Of a stretch of 64,000 nt of DNA, positions 9,590-18,522 are shown piece after piece; the first letter of the stretch is position 1, and the number at the start of each line of letters is the position of its first letter. The stretch comes from Mycobacterium pseudokansasii. GTDB taxonomy: Bacteria; Actinomycetota; Actinomycetes; Mycobacteriales; Mycobacteriaceae. The notes beneath the pieces were generated by a model. That model searched no databases and had not been told where the DNA came from. It worked only from the letters and a program-made list of their open reading frames with translations. The translations under genes were made by a program, and so were the position numbers. The stretch lies in NCBI RefSeq assembly GCF_900566075.1, contig NZ_UPHU01000001.1, forward strand, positions 2,728,001-2,792,000, written 5' to 3'.

Positions 9590-9766
9590 CGTTGGGGGTC
9601 TTTCTTTCTCATTCGTCATCTTGCGGGGCAAGTGTTCAAACGCTCGTGTCGATGTATTGGAGTATATGACTGTCATAATAGAAGGTAACTTGAGTTGCCC
9701 TTATGCATTAACAGATCGGCCAAGAAAGTGGTTGATTAGGTACCACCCCAAACATAAGCGAGTCCA
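9590..9766 (+). promoter_or_regulatory. AT-rich leader upstream of the amino-sugar operon
   Basis: The roughly 400-bp gap between the divergent GtrB-like gene and rfbF contains an unusually AT-rich stretch, especially 9655-9766 with TATATGA, CATAATAG and GCATTAACAG. It must hold the promoter for the eight-gene sugar operon. I see no unambiguous -35/-10 pair with 17-nt spacing, so the exact start is not assigned. The ribosome binding site before ATG 9767 (AAGCGAG) is weak. Confidence 0.4.
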
Positions 9767-10540
9767 ATGAAAGCCGTAATACTGGCCGGGGGCCTCGGTA
9801 CTCGCCTGAGTGAGGAAACCACGATCCGCCCCAAACCTATGGTGGAGATCGGCGGGCGACCCATCCTGTGGCACATCATGAAACTCTACTCGCATCACGG
9901 TATTCGTGATTTTGTCGTTTGCTGTGGCTATAAGGGTTACGTCATCAAAGAGTATTTCGCCAACTATTTCCTGCACATGTCGGACGTGACATTTGATATG
10001 TCCCTCAACAAGATGGAAGTCCATCGGCACCACGCGGAACCCTGGCGGGTGACGCTGGTTGACACCGGCGACGAAACCATGACGGGCGGGCGGCTGAAGC
10101 GTGTGGCTACCTATATCCAAGATGACGAGGCGTTCTGCTTCACCTACGGTGACGGACTCAGCGACGTGAACATCGGCGCGAGCGTCGAATTCCACCGTCG
10201 GCACGGACGTCACGCCACGGTGACGGCGGTGCTTCCGCCGGGGCGCTATGGCGCCATCGAGTGCGTAGGCAACCAAGTCACGGGCTTCGCCGAGAAGCCG
10301 CGTGGCGACGGCGGCCTCATCAACGGTGGATTTTTCGTTCTGTCTCCGGCAGTACTGGATTACATTGACGGCGATCAAGTTGCATGGGAGGGGCCACCTT
10401 TGGGTCGCCTGGCTGCCGACGGCGAAATGATGGCTTTCGAGCATTCCGGCTTCTGGCAGCCGATGGACACGCTTCGAGAGAAGAACCTGCTCGAAGAACT
10501 GTGGAGTAGCGGCAAAGCGCCGTGGAAATGCTGGCATTGA
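9767..10540 (+). CDS. rfbF: Glucose-1-phosphate cytidylyltransferase
   Basis: 257 aa, the usual length for RfbF. It makes CDP-glucose from glucose-1-phosphate and CTP. The N-terminal nucleotidyltransferase motif [13 protein letters not shown] is followed by [19 protein letters not shown], the RfbF signature. Later [10 protein letters not shown] holds the metal-binding Asp, and [12 protein letters not shown] is the conserved end. It is the first gene of an operon running to 17540 in which every junction overlaps. The CDP carrier points to a 3,6- or 4,6-deoxyhexose pathway rather than the standard dTDP-rhamnose route. Confidence 0.95.
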   Translation: MKAVILAGGLGTRLSEETTIRPKPMVEIGGRPILWHIMKLYSHHGIRDFVVCCGYKGYVIKEYFANYFLHMSDVTFDMSLNKMEVHRHHAEPWRVTLVDTGDETMTGGRLKRVATYIQDDEAFCFTYGDGLSDVNIGASVEFHRRHGRHATVTAVLPPGRYGAIECVGNQVTGFAEKPRGDGGLINGGFFVLSPAVLDYIDGDQVAWEGPPLGRLAADGEMMAFEHSGFWQPMDTLREKNLLEELWSSGKAPWKCWH

Positions 10541-11616
10541 ACGCATTCGGAACTGCTTATCGCGGGCGCCGGGTCCTCGTCACCGGCCACACGGGCTTCA
10601 AGGGCAGCTGGTTGTGTCTGTGGCTACATGCCCTGGGCGCTGAGGTGACCGGGCTGGCTTTGGACCCATCGTCGAAGCCCAACCATTGGGACCTGTTGAA
10701 GCTATCGATCAACGATCATCGCATCGACATTCGCGATGAAGCTGCAGTCCGTGGGATTTTCGCCGCGGAAAAGCCGGAGATTGTTTTCCACCTGGCCGCC
10801 CAACCGTTGGTCCGCCGGTCCTACCGCGAGCCGGTCACCACGTGGGCCACCAACGTGATGGGCACGGTGCATGTACTCGAGGCTGCCCGTGCCACGCCAG
10901 CTGTGCGTGCCGTGGTGGTCGTGACGACCGACAAGTGTTACGAGAATCGCGAATGGCCGTGGGCCTACCGAGAAAGAGACCGGCTGGGCGGTCACGACCC
11001 CTACAGTGCCTCCAAGGCCGGGGCCGAGTTGGCGGCGGCGAGCTACCGGACTGCCTTTCTGCAACACTCGCCGGCATCGCTGCTCGCAACCGCTAGGGGC
11101 GGCAACGTGATTGGCGGTGGTGACTGGTCTGAGGACCGGCTGATTCCCGATTTGGTGCGCTCCGTCGTCGCCGGCGACACGCTGGTCATTCGCTCGCCAC
11201 GCGCCACGCGCCCTTGGCAACATGTACTCGATTGCCTCAGCGGGTATCTGCTACTGGGCCAGCGGCTGCTGGCAGGTGACGACAGGTGCGCAGATGCTTG
11301 GAATTTCGGCCCCGATGAGAAGGGTAACCGCACGGTAGAGCAGGTGCTCCGAGACCTTGCCCGCACCTGGCCGAAGCTTCGTTGGCAACAGACAACCGAT
11401 CCGCAGCCACACGAGGCGGGCTTGCTGCAACTTGACAGCGCCAAGGCCAGAATGCATCTCGACTGGCGTCCCGTCTGGGATCTTGACAAAGCGATCCACC
11501 ACACGGCCAACTGGTATCGCCATTGGCTGGAACTTGGTGAAGTGTTAAGCGCCGACCAACTGGACGCCTACATCGGCGATGCGGTCACTCTAGATCTGAC
11601 GTGGGCCTCCGCATGA
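10522..11616 (+). CDS. rfbG: CDP-glucose 4,6-dehydratase
   Basis: 364 aa extended SDR that converts CDP-glucose to CDP-4-keto-6-deoxyglucose. [14 protein letters not shown] is the Rossmann motif with the GFKGSW form specific to RfbG. The catalytic YSASK motif follows HDP, and a Thr-Asp pair (VTTDKCYEN) is in place. The start overlaps rfbF by 19 nt (GTG 10522, with ATG 10528 as an alternative). Its product is the branch point for the epimerase, C-methyltransferase and aminotransferase that follow. Confidence 0.95.
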   Translation: MEMLALNAFGTAYRGRRVLVTGHTGFKGSWLCLWLHALGAEVTGLALDPSSKPNHWDLLKLSINDHRIDIRDEAAVRGIFAAEKPEIVFHLAAQPLVRRSYREPVTTWATNVMGTVHVLEAARATPAVRAVVVVTTDKCYENREWPWAYRERDRLGGHDPYSASKAGAELAAASYRTAFLQHSPASLLATARGGNVIGGGDWSEDRLIPDLVRSVVAGDTLVIRSPRATRPWQHVLDCLSGYLLLGQRLLAGDDRCADAWNFGPDEKGNRTVEQVLRDLARTWPKLRWQQTTDPQPHEAGLLQLDSAKARMHLDWRPVWDLDKAIHHTANWYRHWLELGEVLSADQLDAYIGDAVTLDLTWASA

Positions 11617-12164
11617 ATATCCTCGACAGCCCGATCGCCGATCTCAAGGTTGTTCAGTCCCTGCCCCACCGCGATGCCCGCGGAGCTTTCGTCCGGCTCT
11701 TTTGCGCCGACGAACTTCAGTCTCTGCTGGGCCACCGCCAGATCGCGCAGATCAACCACTCCAGAACCAGCCATGCGGGGGCCGTGCGGGGGATGCATTT
11801 TCAAAATCCGCCACATGCGGAAATGAAAATGGTCCGCTGCCTTCGCGGCCGGGTATGGGACGTCGCGGTGGACCTGCGGTCCGGCTCTCCGACGTTTCTT
11901 CGGTGGTACGCCCAGGAACTGGCGGCAGACGACGCGCAGATGCTGATCATCCCCGAGGGCTTCGCGCACGGCTTCCAGGTCTTGGAGCCTGACAGCGAAT
12001 TGCTATACCTCCACACGGCTTTCTATCACCCGCCTTCCGAGGGCGGTCTGCGTCACGACGATCCGCGGCTTGCCATCGCGTGGCCATTGCCGCCGCAAGA
12101 CCTATCACCTCGTGATCTGGCCCATCCGCTGCTGGATGCTGATTTCACCGGAGTCGCGCTATGA
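11613..12164 (+). CDS. NDP-4-keto-6-deoxysugar 3,5-epimerase-like cupin (RfbC family)
   Basis: 183 aa from ATG 11613, sharing ATGA with the rfbG stop. It has the RfbC cupin layout: LPHRDARGAFVRLF, then QINHSRTSHAGAVRGMHFQ with the catalytic His in RGMHFQ, VWDVAVDLR and IPEGFAHGFQVLE. RfbC proteins epimerise C3 and/or C5 of 4-keto-6-deoxy sugars. In this CDP-sugar operon the substrate is probably a CDP-4-keto-6-deoxyhexose rather than dTDP. An epimerisation would allow an L-configured product. It could epimerise one centre only; the sequence does not decide. Confidence 0.9.
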   Translation: MNILDSPIADLKVVQSLPHRDARGAFVRLFCADELQSLLGHRQIAQINHSRTSHAGAVRGMHFQNPPHAEMKMVRCLRGRVWDVAVDLRSGSPTFLRWYAQELAADDAQMLIIPEGFAHGFQVLEPDSELLYLHTAFYHPPSEGGLRHDDPRLAIAWPLPPQDLSPRDLAHPLLDADFTGVAL

Positions 12165-13384
12165 AATGCCGACACTGCGGGGCGCCCGTGGAACACAGTT
12201 TCGTGGACCTGGGCTTTGCGCCACCGTCCAACGCCTACCTGCATGCCGAGGACCTCCGTCACCCGGAGGTGCACTACCCCCTGCGTGTGCTGGTGTGCCA
12301 CCGGTGTTGGTTGGTGCAGACCGAGGACTACGCTCGCGCCGAGGAACTGTTCAGCGCCGACTACGCCTACTTCTCCAGCACCTCGAGCACTTGGCTCGGT
12401 CACGCGGCCAGCTATGCGGACATGATCACCGAACGGCTACAACTTGGGCCCAAGAGCTTCGTCATCGAGGTGGCCTCAAACGACGGCTACCTACTCAAGA
12501 ACTTCGTGGCAGCCGGGATCCCGTGCCTGGGAATCGAGCCGACGACGAGCACGGCCGAGGCCGCCGAAGCACTGGGCATCCCGGTCAGGCGGGAATTCTT
12601 CGGGGAAGCCTTGGGTCATCGACTGGCCAGTGAAGGATGGTCGGCGGATCTGGTTGCGGGTAACAATGTGTACGCTCACGTGCCCGACATCAACGACTTC
12701 ACCCGTGGGCTGGCCGCCGTACTCAAGCCCGAAGGCAGCGTCACGCTGGAATTTCCCCATCTGATGCCGTTGATCGACCGCACTCAGTTCGACACCATTT
12801 ATCACGAGCACTTCTCGTACCTGTCGCTGACGACCGTGGCGCGTATCTTTGCCAAGGCCGGCTTGCGGGTATGGGACGTGGAAGAGTTGCCTACCCACGG
12901 CGGCAGCCTGCGAGTGTATGGCTGCCATGCTGGGGCCGCGAACTCCACCACGGACCGCGTGGCTTCGCTGCTGAGGCGGGAGGACGAGTTCGGCTTGACC
13001 CGGCCCGAGACCTATACGGCCTTTCAGTCGCGTGCGGATCGGGTGAAGGATGACCTCTTGGCCTTCCTCATCGAAGAAAAGCGTGCCGGCCGGCGGGTGG
13101 CGGCCTACGGTGCCGCGGCGAAAGGTAATACCTTGTTGAACTACGCAGGCGTCAGGCCGGACCTACTTCCATACGTTTGTGATGCCGCGCAGTCCAAGCA
13201 GGGAAAATTCATGCCAGGAAGCCACATTCCCATCTATTCGCCTGAGGTGCTGTGCGAGAACCCGCCAGACGACGTGGTCATTTTGCCCTGGAACATCGCC
13301 CATGAGGTGCGGAGCCAGTTGGCTGATCTTGTCAACAGCGGCACACGTTTCGTGACGGCGGTACCTGAATTGAGCTATCTGTGA
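12161..13384 (+). CDS. NDP-hexose 3-C-methyltransferase (TylC3-type)
   Basis: 407 aa with the three-part layout of sugar C-methyltransferases. The N-terminal zinc ribbon is CRHCG (residues 3-7) and CHRCW (about 47-51). The central SAM domain has FVIEVASNDGYLL as motif I. The C-terminal Methyltransf_14 domain contains VAAYGAAAKGNTLLNY. Family members such as TylC3 add a methyl branch at C3 of a 4-keto sugar. The conserved YHEHFSYLS catalytic motif is present. ATGA overlap with the epimerase indicates coupled translation. A 3-C-methyl branch matches kansosamine-type sugars. Confidence 0.92.
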   Translation: MKCRHCGAPVEHSFVDLGFAPPSNAYLHAEDLRHPEVHYPLRVLVCHRCWLVQTEDYARAEELFSADYAYFSSTSSTWLGHAASYADMITERLQLGPKSFVIEVASNDGYLLKNFVAAGIPCLGIEPTTSTAEAAEALGIPVRREFFGEALGHRLASEGWSADLVAGNNVYAHVPDINDFTRGLAAVLKPEGSVTLEFPHLMPLIDRTQFDTIYHEHFSYLSLTTVARIFAKAGLRVWDVEELPTHGGSLRVYGCHAGAANSTTDRVASLLRREDEFGLTRPETYTAFQSRADRVKDDLLAFLIEEKRAGRRVAAYGAAAKGNTLLNYAGVRPDLLPYVCDAAQSKQGKFMPGSHIPIYSPEVLCENPPDDVVILPWNIAHEVRSQLADLVNSGTRFVTAVPELSYL

Positions 13385-14490
13385 AGCCCCGCATCGCTTA
13401 CACCAAGCCGTCAATCACCGAGCTCGAGGTGCGCTACGCCACCGATGCCGCCACAAACGGTTGGGGAGAGCGTTGCTACGAATACATCCAGCGCTTCGAA
13501 AGCGCCTTCAAGGCACACCTCGGGGTCAAACACGCGATCGCCACCTCGAGTTGCACCGGTGCGCTGCACATGGGCATGGCCGCGCTCGGAATCGGCCCAG
13601 GTGACGAGGTCATCATGGCCGACACCAACTGGATCGCCACGGCCGCGCCCATCGTTCACCTCGGGGCGAAACCGATATTTGTCGACATCGTGCCGGAGAG
13701 TTGGTGCATCGACCCGGACCTGGCCGAAGCTGCCATCACCCCGCGCACCAAGGCCATTGTCGCTGTGCACCTGTATGGCAATCTTTGCGAGATGGACCGT
13801 CTCCTGGCAGTAGGACAGAAGCACGGTATCCCGGTGATCGAGGACGCGGCCGAGGCGATTGGTTCGATTTACCACGGAAAGCGTGCCGGTTCCATGGGGC
13901 GTTTTGGGACCTTTTCGTTTCACGGCACCAAGACGATCACCACCGGTGAGGGCGGCATGTTCGTCACCAATGACGACAACCTGTACGAGGAAGTTCTTAC
14001 GCTGAGCAACCACGGCCGCGCGCGCAGCCAGACCAAGCAGTTCTGGCCGGATGTGGTTGGCTTCAAATACAAAATGTCGAACATCCAGGCAGCCATCGGT
14101 TGCGCGCAGATGGAACGTATCGATGATCTGATTTCACGAAAGCGGGAGATATTTCGGGTCTACAAGCGTGGGTTGGCCGGCGTGCTGGGGGTATCGATGA
14201 ACCCTGAGCCGACGGGTACCCAAAATGGATTCTGGATGCCGACTGTTGTATTCGAAGAGTCAACCGGGGTGACGACCGAGCGTCTTACGGCTGCATTCGC
14301 GGCCGAAAATATCGATGCCCGGGTTTTCTTTCATCCGCTATCGACGACCCCTCCGTTCGCAGGATCGCCTGGAGGCAAATGGGCCGGCAACATTTCGGAC
14401 TGTGCAATCAATATTCCCAGTTTCCATGACATCACCGAAATCGAGCAGTGCCGAGTCGTGCAAGTTGTCCGGGAGATTTGCGTTGCATGA
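13381..14490 (+). CDS. DegT/DnrJ/EryC1 PLP-dependent sugar aminotransferase
   Basis: 369 aa from GTG 13381, overlapping the C-methyltransferase by 4 nt. The PLP Lys is residue 184 in SFHGTKTITTGEGG, and the PLP-ring Asp is in VIEDAAEAIG (about 152-161). It closely resembles perosamine/GDP-4-keto-6-deoxymannose 4-aminotransferases in its SSCTGALHM and NHGRA motifs. It should convert the 4-keto group to a 4-amino group. With the preceding genes this gives a CDP-4-amino-4,6-dideoxy-3-C-methylhexose, ready for N-acylation. Confidence 0.93.
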   Translation: MKPRIAYTKPSITELEVRYATDAATNGWGERCYEYIQRFESAFKAHLGVKHAIATSSCTGALHMGMAALGIGPGDEVIMADTNWIATAAPIVHLGAKPIFVDIVPESWCIDPDLAEAAITPRTKAIVAVHLYGNLCEMDRLLAVGQKHGIPVIEDAAEAIGSIYHGKRAGSMGRFGTFSFHGTKTITTGEGGMFVTNDDNLYEEVLTLSNHGRARSQTKQFWPDVVGFKYKMSNIQAAIGCAQMERIDDLISRKREIFRVYKRGLAGVLGVSMNPEPTGTQNGFWMPTVVFEESTGVTTERLTAAFAAENIDARVFFHPLSTTPPFAGSPGGKWAGNISDCAINIPSFHDITEIEQCRVVQVVREICVA

Positions 14491-15517
14491 GAAGAGCCCG
14501 CGGGTGCTTATTGCCGGGATCGCGGGCGCATCGCTTGGGACCGAGATCGCCAAGGCCCTCAACCATGCCGGCGGTTATGACATCTTGGGATGCGACATCT
14601 CCCCGCTCGCTTTCGGGCACTATGACGTGCGTTTCGCCTCGACCTTCCTCGTCGACCGCGAAGCCTATGCCCAAAATCTGCTGGACCTTTGCGTCCGCGA
14701 GCAGGTCGATTGCATCATCCCGGGTGGCGACGAGCCCGCGATCCTCATCGGCAGAGACCACGAGCTGTTTGCGCGCGCCGGGATACGGCTCGGCCAAAAC
14801 AACCCACAGCTCACCGAGCGCCTTGCCCACAAGGGTCACTGCTTCGAGATCCTTGAGAGTGCCGGTATCAGAACGCCGCGGACCCGAACGGTGGATCCGG
14901 GGACCGACATCGGCGACTTCCCGATGCCGTGCATCGTCAAGCCGGCGGTGGCGAGCGGCGGCAGCGTATTTGTGTTCTTTGTCAGGAGCCCTGAGGAAGC
15001 GCGCCTGTACTGCACCTACCTGCACAACAATGGCCGGACCCCGCTACTTCAGGAATACCTGCCGGAGGACAGAGGCGAGTTCACGGTCGGCGTTCTTTCG
15101 TTGCCCGACGGCAGCTGCGCGGGGGCGATAGCCCTCAAGCGCGCGTTTCACAGCAAACTTTCCGTCTCTATGCGCGGCCCGGACTTCCTCATTTCGAGCG
15201 GATATAGCCAGGGTCTGATCGACGATTATCCAGCCATCTGCGAGACCGCCGAACTGATCGGCAGGCGCCTCGGTAGCACCGGCCCCTTGAACATCCAGGG
15301 ACGCGTCGCCACCGACGGCACGTTCGTTCCCTTCGAAATCAACACCCGGTTCTCTGCCAGCACCTATCTGAGGACACTCGCGGGTTTCAACGAGGTCGAT
15401 TGGTACGTCCGGCACCTTCTCGGCCTCGCGCCGCGGGGCGCACTCGGCATCAGTCCGGGATGGTATTTGCGAACCCTGAGCGAGGTCGCCGTTCCGCTCT
15501 GGCAGGTCGTGAAATGA
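14483..15517 (+). CDS. ATP-grasp ligase (CarB/PylC-like)
   Basis: About 344 aa from TTG 14483, chosen for GGGAGA just upstream; GTG 14504 is an alternative and the frame is open to 14315. VLIAGIAGASLGTEIAKAL is a pre-ATP-grasp Rossmann-like start. Then come CIVKPAVASGGS (ATP-binding loop), LLQEYLPEDRGEF and the metal-binding end FVPFEINTRFSASTY with the E-I-N-x-R signature. ATP-grasp enzymes make acyl-phosphates and join them to amines or thiols. Directly after a sugar 4-aminotransferase, the attractive inference is amide formation on the amino sugar or synthesis of the acyl donor. It overlaps the aminotransferase by 8 nt. The substrate is unproven. Confidence 0.85.
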   Translation: MHEKSPRVLIAGIAGASLGTEIAKALNHAGGYDILGCDISPLAFGHYDVRFASTFLVDREAYAQNLLDLCVREQVDCIIPGGDEPAILIGRDHELFARAGIRLGQNNPQLTERLAHKGHCFEILESAGIRTPRTRTVDPGTDIGDFPMPCIVKPAVASGGSVFVFFVRSPEEARLYCTYLHNNGRTPLLQEYLPEDRGEFTVGVLSLPDGSCAGAIALKRAFHSKLSVSMRGPDFLISSGYSQGLIDDYPAICETAELIGRRLGSTGPLNIQGRVATDGTFVPFEINTRFSASTYLRTLAGFNEVDWYVRHLLGLAPRGALGISPGWYLRTLSEVAVPLWQVVK

Positions 15518-16767
15518 TCCGATGGATCGTCGAAGGCCGACTCGGGACCGCGCCCGGTGACAGCATCGCGCGCGACCGCCCGTTTCACGTGGTCGATACG
15601 AGAACCATGGTCGACAAGCGCGGCAACTCGGCTGATGACCTGCTCGACAAGATCCGCGAGGGCGTGGCGGAACTCGAGGGCGGCGGCTCCGTCGTGGTTG
15701 TCTGCGATTTCGGCGTGTCGCGCAGCAACACGATCGCAGCCGGGATTCTAGCCGAATGGCGCGGCCTGGATTTCGATGCGGCGGTGGCTCAGGTCATCGC
15801 GACGACGGGAGAGCACGCGGTCAAGCTTGAGATGGTTGACTCCCTGCGCGCGGCACTGCGGAAGTCGCCCACGCCGATGCGCCAGGACGGCATCCTCATC
15901 ACCGGCAGCAGCGGCTTTCTGGGGGCCGCCTTACGCGACCGCCTCGCGGATTCGCATCGTGTCGTTGCGCCCGACCGCACCACGGTAGACCTGCTGGGTC
16001 CCGTGGTCCACTTTGACCGCTATTGCCGCGACAACGAGATTGGAAAGATCGTTCATCTCGCCTACCCGCGGATCTACACCAACAACGACGCTATGGGCCA
16101 CAGCTTGACCATGTTGCGGGGGGTTCTCGACGTCTGCAAATCGCTCGGAATTCACCTTGTCCTGCCCTCGGGCGCAGTGGTGTTCTCGGCGTACAGGTCG
16201 AGCTCGATGATTGCGGACGTCAACACAACGATGCGTCCTCGGGGGGTATACGGCGAAACAAAATTTCTCGAAGAAGTCCTCGTTGAAAATGCGCGGGCCA
16301 ACGGTGAAGTCAGTTCCACTATCGTTCGAATCTCACCGACTTTCGGTCCGCAAAGCTTGCGTCCGCGCTTGATATGGTTCGCGCATCGGCGCCTGAAAGA
16401 AGGACGACCGATCGTGACCCACCGCTATCGCAACGGGTTGCCTAGTCTGCAGCTTCTCTACATTGATGACGCTATCGAGGGGCTTGCCAGCATCATAGAA
16501 AAGAAAGGAAACGCTCCGATCTACCATCTGGGTGGAAGTTCCTCCCATGAACCGCGCGAAATCATCAACGAAATGGCCGAGATCCTCGGGTGCCATGCGG
16601 CGATCGACGAGACTAGCATCGATGACGACATCGCGAACGTCTTCCTTGATTGGTCAGCAACGGAGACGGAATTGGATTGGCGGCCGACGACCACCCTAAG
16701 TGACGGGCTGCGCCGCACACTTGCGAGCGCCGCTTCTCCCGATATTCAGTCCGGAAAAGGTGAGTAA
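15514..16767 (+). CDS. Fusion of a dual-specificity phosphatase-like domain and an SDR epimerase/dehydratase
   Basis: 417 aa from ATG 15514, overlapping the ATP-grasp stop. Residues 1-115 look like a cysteine-phosphatase fold: VVVVCDFGVSRSNTIAAG contains C64-x5-R70-S71, the P-loop signature, but the usual His before Cys is Val. The second part is an extended SDR with GSSGFLG (131-137) and the catalytic Y246-G-E-T-K250. The two activities on one chain suggest sequential steps on a phosphorylated or nucleotide-linked sugar. Alternatively the phosphatase part only binds phosphate. I do not know a characterised protein with this order. It lies between the ATP-grasp and TylF-like genes with overlaps at both ends. 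Confidence 0.8.
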   Translation: MIRWIVEGRLGTAPGDSIARDRPFHVVDTRTMVDKRGNSADDLLDKIREGVAELEGGGSVVVVCDFGVSRSNTIAAGILAEWRGLDFDAAVAQVIATTGEHAVKLEMVDSLRAALRKSPTPMRQDGILITGSSGFLGAALRDRLADSHRVVAPDRTTVDLLGPVVHFDRYCRDNEIGKIVHLAYPRIYTNNDAMGHSLTMLRGVLDVCKSLGIHLVLPSGAVVFSAYRSSSMIADVNTTMRPRGVYGETKFLEEVLVENARANGEVSSTIVRISPTFGPQSLRPRLIWFAHRRLKEGRPIVTHRYRNGLPSLQLLYIDDAIEGLASIIEKKGNAPIYHLGGSSSHEPREIINEMAEILGCHAAIDETSIDDDIANVFLDWSATETELDWRPTTTLSDGLRRTLASAASPDIQSGKGE

Positions 16768-17540
16768 TGGATAACCGCTTTTCGATGCTCGACGCGCGCA
16801 CACAAACTTCCGCGGACGAGCAATACGCTACTAAGGTTCAGGAATTCTTTAGCGCCGGCGAAGGTGACATACTCGCCAAACTGAAGAACTTCGCGAAGTT
16901 TGTTCCGCGACAGACAATGGCGACGTTCCTGGCCAAGAACGAGATCTTCAAGCAAATCGTGGACGTTCACGGCCATATCATCGAGTGTGGTGTCTTCATG
17001 GGGGGCGGCTTGATGACGTGGGCGCAGCTCTCGGCGATCTACGAGCCGTACAATCACACACGACGAATCGTGGGGTTCGACACCTTCGCCGGTTTCCCCA
17101 GCCTCGCGGACCAGGATGCGACAGCGGCGGACGCAACTCTGTCATTTGCCAAGGTCGGTGGCTTGGCGGTTCAAGGCATCGAGGATGACATTCGGCACGC
17201 TGTGTCGCTGTACGATCTCAATCGTCCGCTTGGGCATATCGACCGAGTGGAACTCGTCAAGGGTGACGCCCAACAGACGATCCCTGCTTATCTGGCAGAC
17301 AACCAGCACACGGTGGTCGCGCTTCTCTACCTCGACTTTGATCTGTTCGAACCGACCCTAGCGGCGATCAGGACTTTCCTGCCAAGAATGCCCAAAGGCG
17401 CCGTACTCGCCTTCGACGAGCTCAACCAGAAATACTGGCCCGGCGAGACCCTTGCCGTACTGGAGTCGGCCGGAATCAGGAATCTCCGTATCAGGAGATT
17501 TCCATTTACGCCGCAAATTTCTTACGCGGTGCTGGACTGA
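16767..17540 (+). CDS. TylF/MycF-type sugar O-methyltransferase
   Basis: 257 aa, last gene of the operon, with a TAATG overlap to the fusion gene. It matches the TylF family (PF05711): VHGHIIECGVFMGGGLMTWAQ near residue 70-90, then VGFDTFAGFP, ALLYLDFDLFEPT and LAFDELNQ with the Asp residues that bind Mg2+ in MycF/TylF. These enzymes methylate a hydroxyl of a 6-deoxyhexose. Kansosamine carries a 2-O-methyl and its N-acyl group is a methoxypropionyl in M. kansasii LOS, so either could be the target. That assignment is inference. Confidence 0.88.
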   Translation: MDNRFSMLDARTQTSADEQYATKVQEFFSAGEGDILAKLKNFAKFVPRQTMATFLAKNEIFKQIVDVHGHIIECGVFMGGGLMTWAQLSAIYEPYNHTRRIVGFDTFAGFPSLADQDATAADATLSFAKVGGLAVQGIEDDIRHAVSLYDLNRPLGHIDRVELVKGDAQQTIPAYLADNQHTVVALLYLDFDLFEPTLAAIRTFLPRMPKGAVLAFDELNQKYWPGETLAVLESAGIRNLRIRRFPFTPQISYAVLD

Positions 17541-17810
17541 CCCGTGAACGCGGCATGGCAGGCAGGCAACGCTCGGAAGTCGACCTCGGCGCCGTGCACC
17601 CACCGCTCGTGGGCGAAAATATCGTAAATGTAGGTGCGGTGGTGCTCGGAAAATGCATTGCCAATTGCACTTTCGCGACTCCGATACCCTTCGCTGTCGC
17701 TGTGAGCCGGGGACATTGAGTGCCCGCCGATGGAGTAACTGCCTTGGTAATTATGCTGCCCGCTACTTGCGAGGCCTATGTGACCAACGGCGCTCGTGCA
17801 AGTTGTGCCC

Positions 17811-18467
17811 TCAAACTGCCGGTGCGGCCACGCACGCGTACTGCAGAAACACCCCGTCGGCGAAGTACCCGCCGCTCAACACGATGAACAGCGCGCCAAA
17901 CGGCCCCAAAAAGGGGTTGATGCCTTTGATGCGCTGGACGGCGTAGCCCGCGTCCTCGAACATCCGCACGATGCTGCTGCGCGTGAAGAAACGCAAGTGG
18001 GTGCGGTCGAAGATGCCAAAGTCCTCTTGGGGGAAGTCTTTTCGGAACACCACCTTGCCCAGCGCGGGCAGGTAGCGGATGTTGGGGATCGACGCGACGA
18101 CGACACCGTCGGGTTTGAGCTTGCCCCGAAGCTGGGTCAGTGTCTCGAGTGGATTGACCAGATGCTCCAAGACGTCGTTACAGACGATCGCGTCGAAGTA
18201 GCCATCAGGCAGCTCGGCGATCCGCTGGTTCGCGTCGCCGGCCAGCACATGATCGAGGATGTCGCCGGCGCGTCGGGCCGCTTCCTCGTTGTATTCGATG
18301 CCCCAGACTTCCGCGCCCCTGCCTTTCTTGAGTTGGGCGCTGAAGACTCCCTGGCCGCAGCCAAGTTCGAGCACGCGTTGCGCGTCGGCCGGGATGAACT
18401 TCAGCATCTCCGGCCGTTTGTGGCCGTAGTACTCGGTGACGCTTTTCGATTCCGGCAAGATTCGCAT
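17811..18467 (-). CDS. Class I SAM-dependent methyltransferase (paralogue of 46045-46746)
   Basis: 218 aa. Motif I is VLELGCGQGVFSAQL, then the acidic post-I residue in WGIEYNE, DAIVCNDVLEHLVNP and LKPDGVVVASIPN. The second half is strongly conserved with the methyltransferase at 46045, including FRKDFPQEDFG and FFTRSSIVRMF. The C-terminus ends in a hydrophobic segment that may associate with the membrane. It is probably a sugar O-methyltransferase acting in LOS assembly. It stands downstream of pks5 copy 1 on the same strand. The 270-bp gap to the TylF gene shows no supportable gene. Confidence 0.85.
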   Translation of the reverse strand: MRILPESKSVTEYYGHKRPEMLKFIPADAQRVLELGCGQGVFSAQLKKGRGAEVWGIEYNEEAARRAGDILDHVLAGDANQRIAELPDGYFDAIVCNDVLEHLVNPLETLTQLRGKLKPDGVVVASIPNIRYLPALGKVVFRKDFPQEDFGIFDRTHLRFFTRSSIVRMFEDAGYAVQRIKGINPFLGPFGALFIVLSGGYFADGVFLQYACVAAPAV

Positions 18468-18522
18468 TACTCAGCCACCTCGCAGGACGAACTACCCTGG
18501 GCCGCAGTACTTCTCAGCGGTG

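Noticed and set aside
17541..17810. 64-aa minus-strand frame after the TylF gene
   Set aside because: No ribosome binding site or family resemblance, and it overlaps the end of the TylF gene.
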